From NCBI GenBank assembly GCA_023627715.1, contig JAMAHW010000015.1, positions 186,001 through 250,000 on the forward strand: DNA of 64,000 nt. The letters are read 5' to 3'. This document shows, piece by piece, positions 1-9,491 of this stretch. The position numbers and the translations under genes are program-made. The stretch's first letter is position 1, and every line of letters begins with the position of its first letter. The DNA is from Periconia sp. R9002. Its lineage: Eukaryota; Ascomycota; Dothideomycetes; Pleosporales; Periconiaceae. Under the pieces are notes generated by a model, which ran no database searches, was not told the DNA's origin, and saw nothing but the letters and a program-made list of their open reading frames with translations.

Positions 1-474
1 AATGGAAATGAGAGAAGATAATACTCGTCATGGGAACCGACCACTGGCATGTTGTTCTCTCTAACAAGGCAGCTCGTTTTCTTCGGATTGAACTCACTTC
101 CTCCGGCCAAAGCAAGGAGACATCGACATCTCATCACTCACCGAACCTCTTCACTCACACGCCCTTCATGAGTTCCTCACATACCCAGTGGGACCAGTTA
201 CTCATCTGGACCTTTTGTCTTTTACCTCCACTGCTGGCTCTTACTTCGCAACTACGGACCCTATCACTAGACCTGGCTATATATTCTCCTCTCCTGCGTC
301 TCTTCGACTCTCTACACTTGCTTCTCATCAACATCGACTATCGAGTCTTACAAAAGTATGCTCTTGAGCGTTATTTGTCCCGGAGGAGGAACACGCCTTC
401 CTTACTGACATATTACAGGCTGTCATTCGTATTCAGTGCAGATTGAGACTTCGGACCGTGGGGTCCCCGTCGGC
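1..474. other. Upstream region of the first RING/BTB-like gene
   Basis: This stretch precedes the first array gene. A TATATAT run at 278-284 sits about 190 bases before the chosen start codon, followed by a CT-rich leader, as in many fungal promoters. An open frame with an ATG at 30 covers most of it (138 codons), but its product is low-complexity and shows no family pattern, so I do not call it a gene. A sequence resembling a 3' splice site near 410-418 could mean a leader intron. Confidence 0.4.
278..284 (+). promoter_or_regulatory. TATA-like box, array gene 1
   Basis: A TATATAT run about 190 bases upstream of the ATG at 475 is followed by a pyrimidine-rich leader. The spacing suits a fungal core promoter with a leader of roughly 150 bases. 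No transcript evidence is available. Confidence 0.35.
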
Positions 475-1520
475 ATGCCAGTCGTGAAAACGAGAGGTGC
501 GACCAAGAAGCTCGGTCCTGTAACGTAAGATACCACTCTCCCTATATCAGACACTTATTGACAAGCGTCAGTTTCGGCAGCAACATAATCCAATTCCAAG
601 TGCGCGATCGCTACAATTTTGCCGAACGCTATTTCAAGGTCCACGAAGAATTGATTTGCTCTTCTTCAAAACTTTTCAAAAGGCTCCTGCAAAACAAGCG
701 CAGAAAAATTGAAGGCAATTGCTCTATTTGTCACGAACTTATGTACGAAACCGATGGCAATATCACATTTTGCAAAAACGGATGTGGCCAAAATTTCCAC
801 GACAACTGCTACGAGCAATGGACGCGACAGCAAATGACCTGCCCCATGTGTCGGGCCGCGTTGAATGATGAACAGCCAGATTTTGCTGAAATTTGCAGCG
901 GCCTAGCCGTGGATGCAGTACAACAGTATATCGATTGGATTTATTCCAGGGGCGCTGTTTATTGTCTCAATGATGACGAGGATTTGACCGATAAGCATTC
1001 ACGTCGTCGATTCTTCATGAAAATACTCGAGCTTCATTCAGTTGGCGACCGAATGGAAGATGCTACATTCACAGAGATGACGGCTAGGAGCCTCGCCATT
1101 GCTTGGAATAAGATAGCGCCACAGCCAGCTAATGCTGATGAGCTTTTTGGACGTACCCAATTCCCATCCTTCATCAACGATATCTGCAGGAATCGTACGA
1201 TCAGCCAATCCTCACGACAACTTTTCCTTCGTGGTCTTCTACCGAACTTGAAGCAGTTCAATCTTGATCGTCTGATTCATGCCTCTCTAAGTACCATTTT
1301 GAGGGTTTCTTTGAGTATGTTGGAACAGCGATTTGATGCATCGTTGCTAGATGCGTACCCGGAACACTTGGATTCAGACGAGCAGGAGGACCAGGAGACT
1401 GCTGAAGGGGGAAATGACCAGGTACATCAAGAGGGTGGCTCTGACCAGGACAGTCTCAGCGGTAGGGAAGAATTCACGCCCGAAGCTTCCATCAGCGACG
1501 TCTACCAATGGCCTAGATGA
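475..1520 (+). CDS. RING finger / BTB-like protein, array gene 1 (join 475..524, 572..1520)
   Basis: Predicted 332-residue protein. Exon 1 (475-524) and exon 2 (572-1520) are joined by a 47-nt intron (GTAAGA...CAG). The start and splice were fixed by the parallel with array gene 2: both begin with a short basic leader containing RGATxKLGP, followed by a QFxVRDR segment. The RING finger (about residues 77-120) shows CSIC, then FCKNGC, GQNFH, and CPMC, the spacing seen in MEKK1/ZSWIM2-type RINGs. It is flanked by a BTB-like N-half (FKVHEELICSSSKLFK) and a BTB-like C-half (YIDWIYSRG, then a later LFLRGLLPN). The C-terminus is acidic and Gln/Gly-rich. By family it is probably an E3 ubiquitin ligase or adaptor; this is inference from the RING only. 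It is the first of a same-strand tandem set with genes at 2787, 5421 and 8106. Confidence 0.85.
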
Positions 1521-2786
1521 GCTGGGGAACAAAACGGGAACACAACATATTTAGCACACGACATACTTAGATACATTCTGGACACATCGGAGAGTACGGG
1601 GTATACGGGGTACACGGGCTATCTACATGCGCTTGGGAACTGGGGTTTTGACATCACCGCTCCCAAATGGTATTCCCCCATATATATTGAGGCAAGGTAT
1701 AAAATGAATGAGTGACATCACATATAGAACCTCCCTCCCTCTTATCCAACATCACTCATTTATTCCCCATCTCCACAATTTCTTCATCAGAACTCAGGCG
1801 CTGAAACCAGGTCAATCAGTTCCCTTTCCTCCCTTTTCAACTCTACTTTGCGTCCACGATGACATAAATCCCCTCACCCTACCTCCAACTAGGAGTTCGA
1901 TAGTAAGGGAAGCATATCTTTAGTCCTTAACCCTCCCGTCATTCTCTGTCTTCGATATATACTTCCCTTTCCTTCCCTCACACATACACACACGCACACA
2001 CCTACCTAAGTAACAATCCTCGCCCCTCCGCATTTCATTCTACAATTCCCACGCACGTCTCACGCCAAACGAAAACACTAAACTTCGCTCTACCCTACAC
2101 CATGAACCTCCGCGCTGCTAACCCTCACATCCTTCCCCTCCCTCATCCTGCGTTTGCTCCCACTGCGTCGTGATGTTTCTCTTGAGCGTTTGTCTAACCG
2201 ATTGAGTGATAAGATAGGGCAGAGTTGTTGCGCCACATCCAGCTTTGGATAGGCGCTATTCGCCGGTCGTGAATGACCCTTTGCAAGGTCGGCGTGTGTT
2301 ATTATCCTAGCGGGGGTGAACAGTCATACCTATCGTGCCGGGTCCGCACGTGATTCTTCTGTGCAGTGTTCACTCACGCCCATCCTCGCACGGTCGTGCG
2401 TTTGCTCCTCCTCCACCCTCATCTCCCTATTCACCAACAATACCAAGACCACTCTTCTCCCGTTTGTCGTTGCGCGGGCCGCTGTGGTTGGTTGAGGGGA
2501 CGGACGTCCCCGCCCCGCGCCACACTTTCACCATGAGAGGTTCCTGTTATTGTGCTGGTTAGCTTATTGATGGTTGTTATTGTGCGGGGGTTTCGAGAGA
2601 TGGTATATAAAGGCTGGTTCTGCCCCCTCTGGGGGGGTTTTGGTGTCTGGACTTCTTTTTTCAACCCTTCTTACGACGATATCAGATTTGGGTCTCCATT
2701 ATATACCTACCCTACTATGTTGTTGTTCAAAAACTTGCCAACATACTTCCAAGACTTTTCACAAACTCACAAACACCACCTCCAAG
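1521..2786. other. Intergenic and promoter region between array genes 1 and 2
   Basis: About 1.27 kb without a supported gene. It holds long CT-rich and CA-rich tracts (roughly 1930-2100, including a CA-repeat patch near 1981-2000), a GC-rich patch around 2470-2530, and the TATA element of the next gene. Short open frames here are low-complexity and overlap on both strands. Confidence 0.5.
2604..2611 (+). promoter_or_regulatory. TATA box, array gene 2
   Basis: TATATAAA, close to the consensus, 176 bases upstream of the ATG at 2787. The leader that follows is CT/AC-rich. Confidence 0.5.
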
Positions 2787-3859
2787 ATGACTGTTCAGAA
2801 GAATCGTGGAGCCACCAGGAAGCTCGGCCCTCTGAAGTACATCCAACTACATCTTTCTCACATTGCTTCGTAGACTGACATGTATACAGCCTAGGACACC
2901 GCACCATCCAGTTCAAAGTCCGGGACCGCCACTTCACCGTCCACGAGAACCTCCTCTGCACCACCGCCACCCTATTCAAAGACATGTGCCAACGCCGCCG
3001 CAAGCCTATCACCGGCACATGCACCATCTGCCAGGAACCCCTCAACGAAAAGAAATCCGACATCACCTTCTGCGAAAACGGCTGCGGCCAGAACCTCCAC
3101 CAGAAATGCTACGATCAGTGGAACAAACAAAAGTCCATCTGCCCCCTCTGCCGCGCCCCCTGGGATCCTCCTCAAACCGCACCCTCCCGGCACTTCGACT
3201 ACCGCTGCGACACAGCCGCCTTCGACGACTACATCATCTGGGTATACACGCGTGAACTCCCGGACCGTCTCGACGAAAACCTCAACAAATTAACAGTCGC
3301 CACCATGACCCCCTTCTTCACCGACGTCCTTCGTCTCTACGAAGTCGGCGTCACAGCCGAAGATTGGACCTTCATGCAACTCACCGCCGAGTTCGTCGCG
3401 TACGGTTGGAAAGCCCTCAGCGACGTATCCTTCCACATCCCGTATCGCCACAACTACGCCGCCCTCCTCACCCTCATCAAGGAAATCTACGACGACGAAA
3501 CCATCGGCAAGTATAGCCGCGAACTCTTCTTCCGCGGCCTGGTCCCGAATATGAGGCTGGATGAGGTCGCGTTTGAAGAGCTTCCGCCGGCGTTTGGGTT
3601 GGATCTTTCGCGGGCGATGGTTGGGTGGGTGACGGCTGAGAAGAGGACGGTGGAGGAGTTGTATGCAGAGTTTTTGGAGGGGATTGCACAATCTGCCAAG
3701 AATCTATCCGCGATGCCCCTTACTTTGGCAGGATCACCTTCTGTCGAGGATGCGGGCACAACTATCACTCGTTGTGCGTGGGAGATTGGCATCGGATTAA
3801 GTCACCAGACCCTACATGCCCTATGTGTCGCAGGACATGGAAAGATCAATCAGAAATAA
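2787..3859 (+). CDS. RING finger / BTB-like protein, array gene 2, with a scrambled 3' end (join 2787..2836, 2890..3859)
   Basis: Exon 1 (2787-2836) and exon 2 (from 2890) flank a 53-nt intron with a GTACAT donor and ACAG acceptor. The literal frame gives 339 residues. The BTB-like N-half reads FTVHENLLCTTATLFKDM, the RING reads CTIC, then FCENGC, GQNLH, CPLC, and the BTB-like C-half has DDYIIWVYTREL and later LFFRGLVPNM. Family-like sequence ends near FLEG (about 3681). After that the frame runs through the RING of another copy in the wrong frame (3682 onward), so the last 60 or so residues are probably not native. An alternative is a 44-nt intron at 3625-3668 (GT...GCAG), which would give a two-RING protein of about 500 residues ending at 4392. 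I think a fusion scar is likelier, because the segment that this intron would remove still resembles the end of array gene 1. Confidence 0.75.
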
Positions 3860-4392
3860 TTGTGATAGACTATCCCTTTGACGGCTCTATCTCGGCCTTC
3901 ATTGTCTGGTGTGAAGGTCGCAAGTCCGTCAGCCAGCTTGTGGTAACACCCAAACCGGAATGGTTTCCACACTTCATACAACAAGTTATGAAAATATACT
4001 CTATTGCACAAGTACTTCAATCCGATGAGCTTAAGGCCGAGGCTGCGACAGTGGCAGCAAAAGGTTGGCTTCAAGCCGGTATTAGCAAGGATACGTTGCT
4101 CGGGAAAGTTATTCCGGCCGCATATAAAGTCGACGTGCTTGACGTGGCTCGGACAACACTGCTCATTCCAGCCTGCGTATCAATGATATCTAGCGTTGAT
4201 TTGATGAAGATGGATCGATTGCCTACGGAGTTTATTCGAGACATCGCGATCTTTACCCTGGGTTCCTATCAATCTGGAGGCACACCCAATCTGAGAACCG
4301 CTCTGGCTGGTCTTCTACCGGTTGAGACTCATGAGGAGGAACAAATGAACGAGGCTCATGGAACGTCGACCGAGAATAACCGTCCCAGCTAG
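3682..4392 (+). pseudogene. Headless RING/BTB-like copy fused out of frame to array gene 2
   Basis: In the frame shifted from array gene 2, coding of the same family starts abruptly at the first RING cysteines (DCTIC at 3682) and runs to a stop at 4392. It includes FCRGC, GHNYH and CPMC, then the BTB-like C-half with FIVWCEGRKSVSQLV and a tail similar to array gene 3 (KGWLQAG versus KGWLHSG; PNLRTAL versus PSLRTAF). Nothing resembling the family N-half lies upstream in this frame. The junction falls at GAGGGG-ATTG, where array gene 3 has GAGGGC-GATTG, so a short homology or a one-base loss at the join explains the frame. The C-x2-C in FCRGC is one residue shorter than in the other copies. It is either a truncated relic or the second exon of a chimeric gene. 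Confidence 0.75.
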
Positions 4393-5019
4393 GGGGTGAC
4401 TACTTCGGAAATCGACGGCAGCGGCTCTGCGATGGTGTTGAATGGAGAGTAGGCTTGTGTCATTTCTTTCAAGGGAATGGAGGAAGAGCTAGGGTCATTA
4501 CCTGTGGATACGTGCCAGAGATTTCTTGCTTGGATGGCCTGGTTCGTGTATATAGGTGTGACGTTATTCCAGTATCGTCTTTAACGGATCAGTACCTCAA
4601 GCTATCAATGCATGATCACTTTCTCTTCCCTCTCGCACATAATAGTTGTGAAATCAAAAAAGGCAGGGGTCCCATCTGCCCTTGATTTGGGCAATGGGGT
4701 ATTTCATCTCACAACAGTAGACACCGTGACACTCACAAACCAAAAGACATGCGATGAAATGACGTGACAGAAGGAAAGATTATTTTTATGAATCTTTTGC
4801 TAGTTGGATACTCCATACATGTATATGTGATAGCACTTGAGGTTCAGGCAACATCAACACTAAGTGTCTATCATTGATCCCCGCTTAAGCACAAAGTACA
4901 TACTGATTCAAAATATCGGCCAAGCAAGGCGTTAAAAGGAAAGAATTTTTCATAACCCATGATGAATAATTGAAAATTTTACATTGACGCACATGCCCAG
5001 GTGGTCAAACAAATTGAGC

Positions 5020-5050
5020 AGTCACGTGATGATGGCTTGGCGGTCTAGCA
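5020..5050 (+). promoter_or_regulatory. Conserved promoter block with CACGTG E-box, array gene 3
   Basis: The block has CAGTCACGTGATGATGGC, then TTGGCGGTCTAGC, about 400 bases before the ATG at 5421. A matching block precedes array gene 4 with the same order and near-identical spacing. CACGTG is the core for fungal bHLH factors such as the Pho4 and Cbf1 families; which factor binds, if any, is unknown. Confidence 0.5.
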
Positions 5051-5138
5051 GTGCATATCCCGACCTTCTATTCTACGCGTCGTCTCTCCCCCATTGACCT
5101 TGCTCCCTCGCCTTGGCCCATCCCGTCGACGCAACGCG

Positions 5139-5144
5139 TATATA
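5139..5144 (+). promoter_or_regulatory. TATA-like box, array gene 3
   Basis: TATATA within CGTATATACTG, 280 bases upstream of the ATG at 5421, followed by a CT-rich stretch. Confidence 0.35.
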
Positions 5145-5420
5145 CTGTCTTTCCACCGCGCGCTTCTACTATCTGGAACTTTTCGCGTGTACTAGGTACG
5201 AGCTCTCGATTCTCGTGTAGCATCTCGCATTGAAACTCGTCAAGGTGAAGACGCGTGACCTGCGCTGCGTAGTTGTCTGCCTGTCGTTTATTTGGGTCCG
5301 CTGATATTCCAATTCGAGCGAGATGAAGTATTTGGTGATGGATGTTGCTTGCTGATTTGCATTCCGTGACAGTTTTTGAACACCCGTCCGAGTCTGTTGG
5401 GTACAACATCGAGATCAGCG

Positions 5421-6467
5421 ATGGCGGACACCAATCCATTGCCAACCAATTCCTATGTTCCGGTGTAAGTCCATTTCGATTCCTATGTAACGCTTATCTA
5501 AACTATTTTTAGTGGGTCTAAAGTTCATTTCACAGTGTTGAATTCTTCGCAGATATTCAAGATAGACGAGGATTATGCACGCTCGAAATCAAGAATGTTT
5601 CGGAATAAAATTCAAAAGAATCGCAAACCAATCGAGGGCGATTGTGCCATCTGCCATGAAGGAATTCATGCTCACTCATATCATGGAAGTATCACATACT
5701 GTCGAGGCCAGTGTGGGCAAAACTTTCACACGCTTTGCATAGAGGCTTGGTGTGAAAAGCAACAAAACAAATGCCCAGAGTGCCGCGTTCAATGGAGATC
5801 TTATTCCTCAGCCATTAAAGTGCAATGTGCGCTTAGCCTTTCGGCGATCAATACTTTCATCACCTGGTGTGAGGGTCGTAGGTCACTCGCCGAACTCATC
5901 ATGCAACCCAGCGAAGAGCGATTCGGCGAGTTTTTAAATCAGATCCTTCCTTTGCATTCTCTCGCTCATGCATTGCAATTTGACGAGCTGGAAGCTGAGA
6001 CCGCCGCGATAGCAGCCAAAGGTTGGCTTCATTCCGGCAAACATATGGATGTCGCATCAATCGAATTCATCGAGAATGTGTATAACAATGAACTTATCCG
6101 CGGGGTCACGAGGAAGGCATTGGTAGTCCCAGCTTATCTGCCTTCGATTACCCGCGCTGATCTGGCATTGACTTATGATTGGCCACCACACTTTATTCAA
6201 GATTTCTTGATGGCGACTTTAGATTATTATGCCGGAGAGAGACCCAGTTTGAGAACCGCTTTCGCCAAATATCTCCCAGCTGAGGTTCATGTGAAGAACG
6301 AACCCCCAGAGATGAACGAAACGATATCCGTCGAGGACGATCTGGAGCAGGCGGCGACTCCTTCGGAAGGCTTCGATGGCGACATTGCAATAGCATCAGA
6401 TGATAGATCGCAGCGTCCAACGAAACGGAAGAGGTATCATGTTGTGGATACATCGAGCAATGAATAA
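5421..6467 (+). CDS. RING finger / BTB-like protein, array gene 3 (join 5421..5464, 5513..6467)
   Basis: Predicted 332 residues. Exon 1 encodes MADTNPLPTNSYVPV. The 48-nt intron has a perfect GTAAGT donor and a TTTTTAG acceptor, and matches the intron of array gene 4 in position and sequence context (SYVP immediately before it). The BTB-like N-half (IFKIDEDYARSKSRMFRNK) leads into RKPIEGDCAIC, then YCRGQC, GQNFH and CPEC, the RING. The BTB-like C-half follows (FITWCEGRRSLAELI; LPLHSLAHALQFDEL). The C-terminus is acidic, then basic with a likely nuclear signal (PTKRKRY). Genes 3 and 4 form a subfamily distinct from genes 1 and 2. Role as a ubiquitin ligase or scaffold is inferred from the RING. 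Confidence 0.87.
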
Positions 6468-7002
6468 ATGGACTTAATCAAACCTTCTTCCATGTCTAAC
6501 CTCCCACCTGATGGCAAACAAATGCGTCAATTTCGGTTGGTTGATTGATACCCCGTCACGGGACCCCCTTATTTGCCCTTCGTTTGCTACCTGGAAAGTC
6601 ACATATATCCCGTCGCCCACTTGAAAACCCAGGTCAAGAGCACGACGATCCCCTCACCTACCTACACACCCCACCTTTTACATAGCACGATTGTATATAA
6701 TCTCTATAAATTGTACGCTCTTCAGAATCCCCCGATATCACACTTCCTTTATACTTCCCTGAAGCACATATGTACACGAGTCTTTCGTCCAACGAGACAA
6801 GGAGTTGGCAACTAGGCGCATTGGGCTGAGGCGGATGTTGACATGACTATCAAAGTCATTATATACTTCTTTCCGCTCTCGTTCCTCGAATACTATGTAA
6901 ACCATATATAAGCACCCTCACCATTCACCATCGTTGTTGCAAACAATCCGGTCCTTGTCCGCCCCACTAGACGTTCAGCAGTCAAATCAATCTCGGGGAA
7001 CC
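6468..7002. other. Intergenic region before the small basic ORF
   Basis: About 535 bases. The second half looks like a promoter, with CT-rich tracts and a TATATAA at 6905-6911. An open frame at 6573-6815 has no family pattern and I leave it out. Confidence 0.45.
6905..6911 (+). promoter_or_regulatory. TATA box before the small basic ORF
   Basis: TATATAA lies 98 bases upstream of the ATG at 7003. This spacing is good for a compact fungal promoter and is the main support for the ORF being expressed. Confidence 0.45.
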
Positions 7003-7428
7003 ATGAGACTTCGTTCGGCTATGAAGAAGGCTCAGGCGGCCACAAAGGGCACTCCTGCTGTCAACAGGCGAACACGCTCATTGAGAATGCGTGCTTCTTC
7101 TTCGACAGCAAGTCCTCCCAGGCCCACAAAGCGCATTCGGACGTCTGAATGGCGTGCTGCTTCGCTCGAAACGGATACTTCTGCTGTTAAAAGCAACGGC
7201 CATTCACTTCTTTCCATCCCCAGCTCCTTTTTCGAAAAAAATGGTACACCCGAGTATCCTACAGGCAATGTCGGCAGCACGGTGGGGACACATCCATTTT
7301 CGCATATTCAGGATTTGATGAAATACATGGGATTTTGGAGGAACGATGAGAGTTATCTAAATCATGAGAAGAAGAGGCTTGCACAACCATCCTCCAAGAA
7401 AGCGATTACGGTAACGCCTTCATCGTAG
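7003..7428 (+). CDS. Small basic protein of unknown function inside the RING array
   Basis: Single-exon frame of 141 codons from the ATG at 7003. I do not recognise the family. The first 60 residues are rich in Arg, Lys and Ser (MRLRSAMKKAQ; RRTRSLRMRASSS; RPTKRIRTSEW), suggesting a disordered nuclear or nucleic-acid-binding tail. The second half is less biased and contains HIQDLMKYMGFW, which could be a short amphipathic segment. There is no signal peptide or membrane segment. A TATA box 98 bases upstream supports transcription. It lies between array genes 3 and 4 on the same strand and has no RING or BTB signature. It could also be a decayed fragment or a chance frame. Confidence 0.45.
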   Translation: MRLRSAMKKAQAATKGTPAVNRRTRSLRMRASSSTASPPRPTKRIRTSEWRAASLETDTSAVKSNGHSLLSIPSSFFEKNGTPEYPTGNVGSTVGTHPFSHIQDLMKYMGFWRNDESYLNHEKKRLAQPSSKKAITVTPSS

Positions 7429-8105
7429 GCAAGGCTTTTCGTCATTTGTAGCAGCTCATTCGGCTGATAACAGCTTTTTAGAAAGATTCCGTTTGACTGG
7501 AGATTTACAAGTATGGGCCGCTGCTTTCAGAGTCCCGTTTTCTAGTATCAACAGAGATTGATGAATAGCAAATACACCTCCAACTTAGAAATAACAGCAA
7601 ATTCAGAGCTAGCTTCACTTGAAACCCTTCACAACCTCCCATGACAAGAATTTTTCGTCGTCGATGATTAGAGTGAGTGAGTCTTTCTGATAGGCTACGG
7701 TGGGAACCTACCACAGTCAACCTCGCCCGTTTGACACACCGCCAGTCACGTGGTAAAGTCTTGGCGATCGAGCGTATTTACCTTTCTTGCTCGCACGGCT
7801 TGTCTCCTACCTCACCACTTACCTCCCCCACTCGCTTCGACCTCTACGCAACAGCTTCCGCCCGGCTCTTTGCATGCCTATTTGGGTTCGCGTGGAGCTC
7901 TGTTTATGGGGACCCAGCTGCTTGCAGCGTTGCGCGGTGGAGATTGACTACGGGGTTCATTCGGGTATGTCTCTGTGCCTGCCCCATCCTCTCAGTGTGG
8001 TGCGACGATGTGGATTGATTGGCTGACTTGTCTGCGGTACGGATCTCAGGCTACTAGGTCGAGCTTTGTGTCTCTTGCCGTAAGGGACAATACAACTCGT
8101 ACACG
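7429..8105. other. Intergenic and promoter region before array gene 4
   Basis: About 680 bases without a supported gene. It contains the CACGTG promoter block of array gene 4 at 7744-7774, followed by a CT-rich stretch that leads to the start codon. Overlapping short frames in this region are products of the CT bias. Confidence 0.5.
7744..7774 (+). promoter_or_regulatory. Conserved promoter block with CACGTG E-box, array gene 4
   Basis: The block has CAGTCACGTGGTAAAGTC, then TTGGCGATCGAGC, about 355 bases before the ATG at 8106. It matches the block of array gene 3 at 5020-5050 base for base over most of its length, so the promoter was duplicated with the gene. Confidence 0.5.
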
Positions 8106-9062
8106 ATGACGGACCTTCCCAAAAACTCCTACGTGCCACTGTAAGTCCTATCCAGTTGCTTTTCTGTAATATCTTTCCAGCATGCTTAACGTAACTTTAG
8201 TGGAACTCGTATCCCATTCAAAGTCTTGAACGTTACTCGGGTATTCTATATTGACGAAGATTATGCTCGCGCCACCTCTCGTTTTTTCCGCGACAAAGTC
8301 CAGGAGAATCGCAAACCCATCGAGGGTGAATGCTCAATTTGCTCAAATGATCTATCCCAGCCGCTGTATCATGGAAGCATCACGTTCTGCCGAAAAGAAT
8401 GTGGGAATAATTTCCACACTGAATGTGTAGGAAAGTGGACGAAAAACAATACTACCTGTCCAATGTGTCGCAGTCCCTGGAAAAAACAATGCCAACTGCT
8501 CCAAGTGAACGAAACCCTGGACGAGAAGGCAATTGAGATATTCATCACTTGGGCTGAAGGTCGTCGAGATCTTGATGACATGATTCCTGCACTAACAGAT
8601 GAAAACTTCGAAAAATATCTCAAGCGACTTCTGTACTTGCACTCTGTTGGCCGAGCATTAGAATCCGAAGCATTTAGGAAAATCACTGGCAGGATAATGG
8701 GACTTCTGTACTACAAAAACAAGCTCAGGTTTCATGACACGGGCGGTATTTTGAAGATTGTGTATCCTGACTTCCAACCGAGACCCAAAATTCACAAGAA
8801 AGCCCGATGGGATTTACTTGTTCCGGCGTTGTTGCCTTCAATCAGAGATTATGCGCTCCCCTACACTTATCCTGTGGCATTTCTTCAAGACCTGGGTGCA
8901 ATGAGCGTGCTTTATCTTAATGACGAAAGATTGAGGTTGAACGACGTCGCCTTCCTGGAATATCTTCAACCTGGGGATTTAGAAAGATCTCGTGGGGAGA
9001 AAAGTGCGTCTTCGGTTTCGTCGACGATCACTGCCTCAGAACAAGGACCATCCAAAAAGTGA
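8106..9062 (+). CDS. RING finger / BTB-like protein, array gene 4 (join 8106..8140, 8201..9062)
   Basis: Predicted 298 residues. Exon 1 encodes MTDLPKNSYVPL, then a 60-nt intron (GTAAGT...TTTAG) in the same place as in array gene 3. Order of parts: BTB-like N-half (FYIDEDYARATSRFFRDK), RKPIEGECSIC, FCRKEC, GNNFH, CPMC (RING), BTB-like C-half (FITWAEGRRDLDDM; LLYLHSVGRAL), then a segment LLVPALLPSI shared with the relic at 9240. It lacks the long acidic C-terminal tail of array genes 1 and 3. Family role is as for the other copies. The frame is intact and the codons are ordinary, so I expect a functional gene. Confidence 0.87.
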
Positions 9063-9239
9063 CTTCCAAAAAAGAAGATGAGAATCTAGACGTAGTGTCA
9101 ACGTCTGCATTCTGGGATGTACAGCGTCGTGGTGCATGGGAATGGAAGCCCTGAACACAACACATGGTGACTTTCATCTACAGTTGCCAACCAGTTGTAC
9201 AAGGTGGTCATGTTGGACAAATTATATATTAAACAAAAA

Positions 9240-9491
9240 ACCCACCCCGCAACGAAACGAAATCTGCTAGTGCCGGCATTGCTACCGTCCTTCATCAACA
9301 TGCAGGTACCAACCGGCTACACGATTCCCCAGCAATTCCTGGAGGATCTCGGCACGCTGAGCCTGCACTGCCTGCAGACCGGCCGGTCGGTCACGGAAAA
9401 GGCTGACTTTTCGGAATATTTAAGCTCTGGGGATTTGGAAGGGGCTGCATGGGACGATGCAGTCGAGGAGCAGTCAGTAGAAAAGGAATAA
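9240..9491 (+). pseudogene. C-terminal relic of an array gene 4 duplicate
   Basis: An open frame with no ATG at its head encodes NLLVPALLPSF, then a segment with FLEDLGTLSLHCL and FSEYLSSGDLEGA, which align collinearly with LLVPALLPSI, FLQDLGAMSVLYL and FLEYLQPGDLERS at the end of array gene 4, about 200 bases upstream. The BTB and RING parts are absent. This is the 3' end of a tandem duplicate whose 5' part was deleted. It marks the downstream edge of the array. Confidence 0.75.

Larger units (their letters stand above)
4393..5420. other. Intergenic and promoter region before array gene 3
   Basis: About 1 kb with no supported gene. The first part is unremarkable and rather AT-rich. The last 400 bases are the promoter of array gene 3, with a CACGTG E-box at 5022-5027 and a TATA-like run at 5139-5144. 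The E-box block is shared with array gene 4 and is described separately. Confidence 0.5.

Noticed and set aside
30..446. 138-codon ORF with ATG at the left edge
   Set aside because: Low-complexity, no family pattern, and it overlaps the expected promoter and leader of array gene 1.
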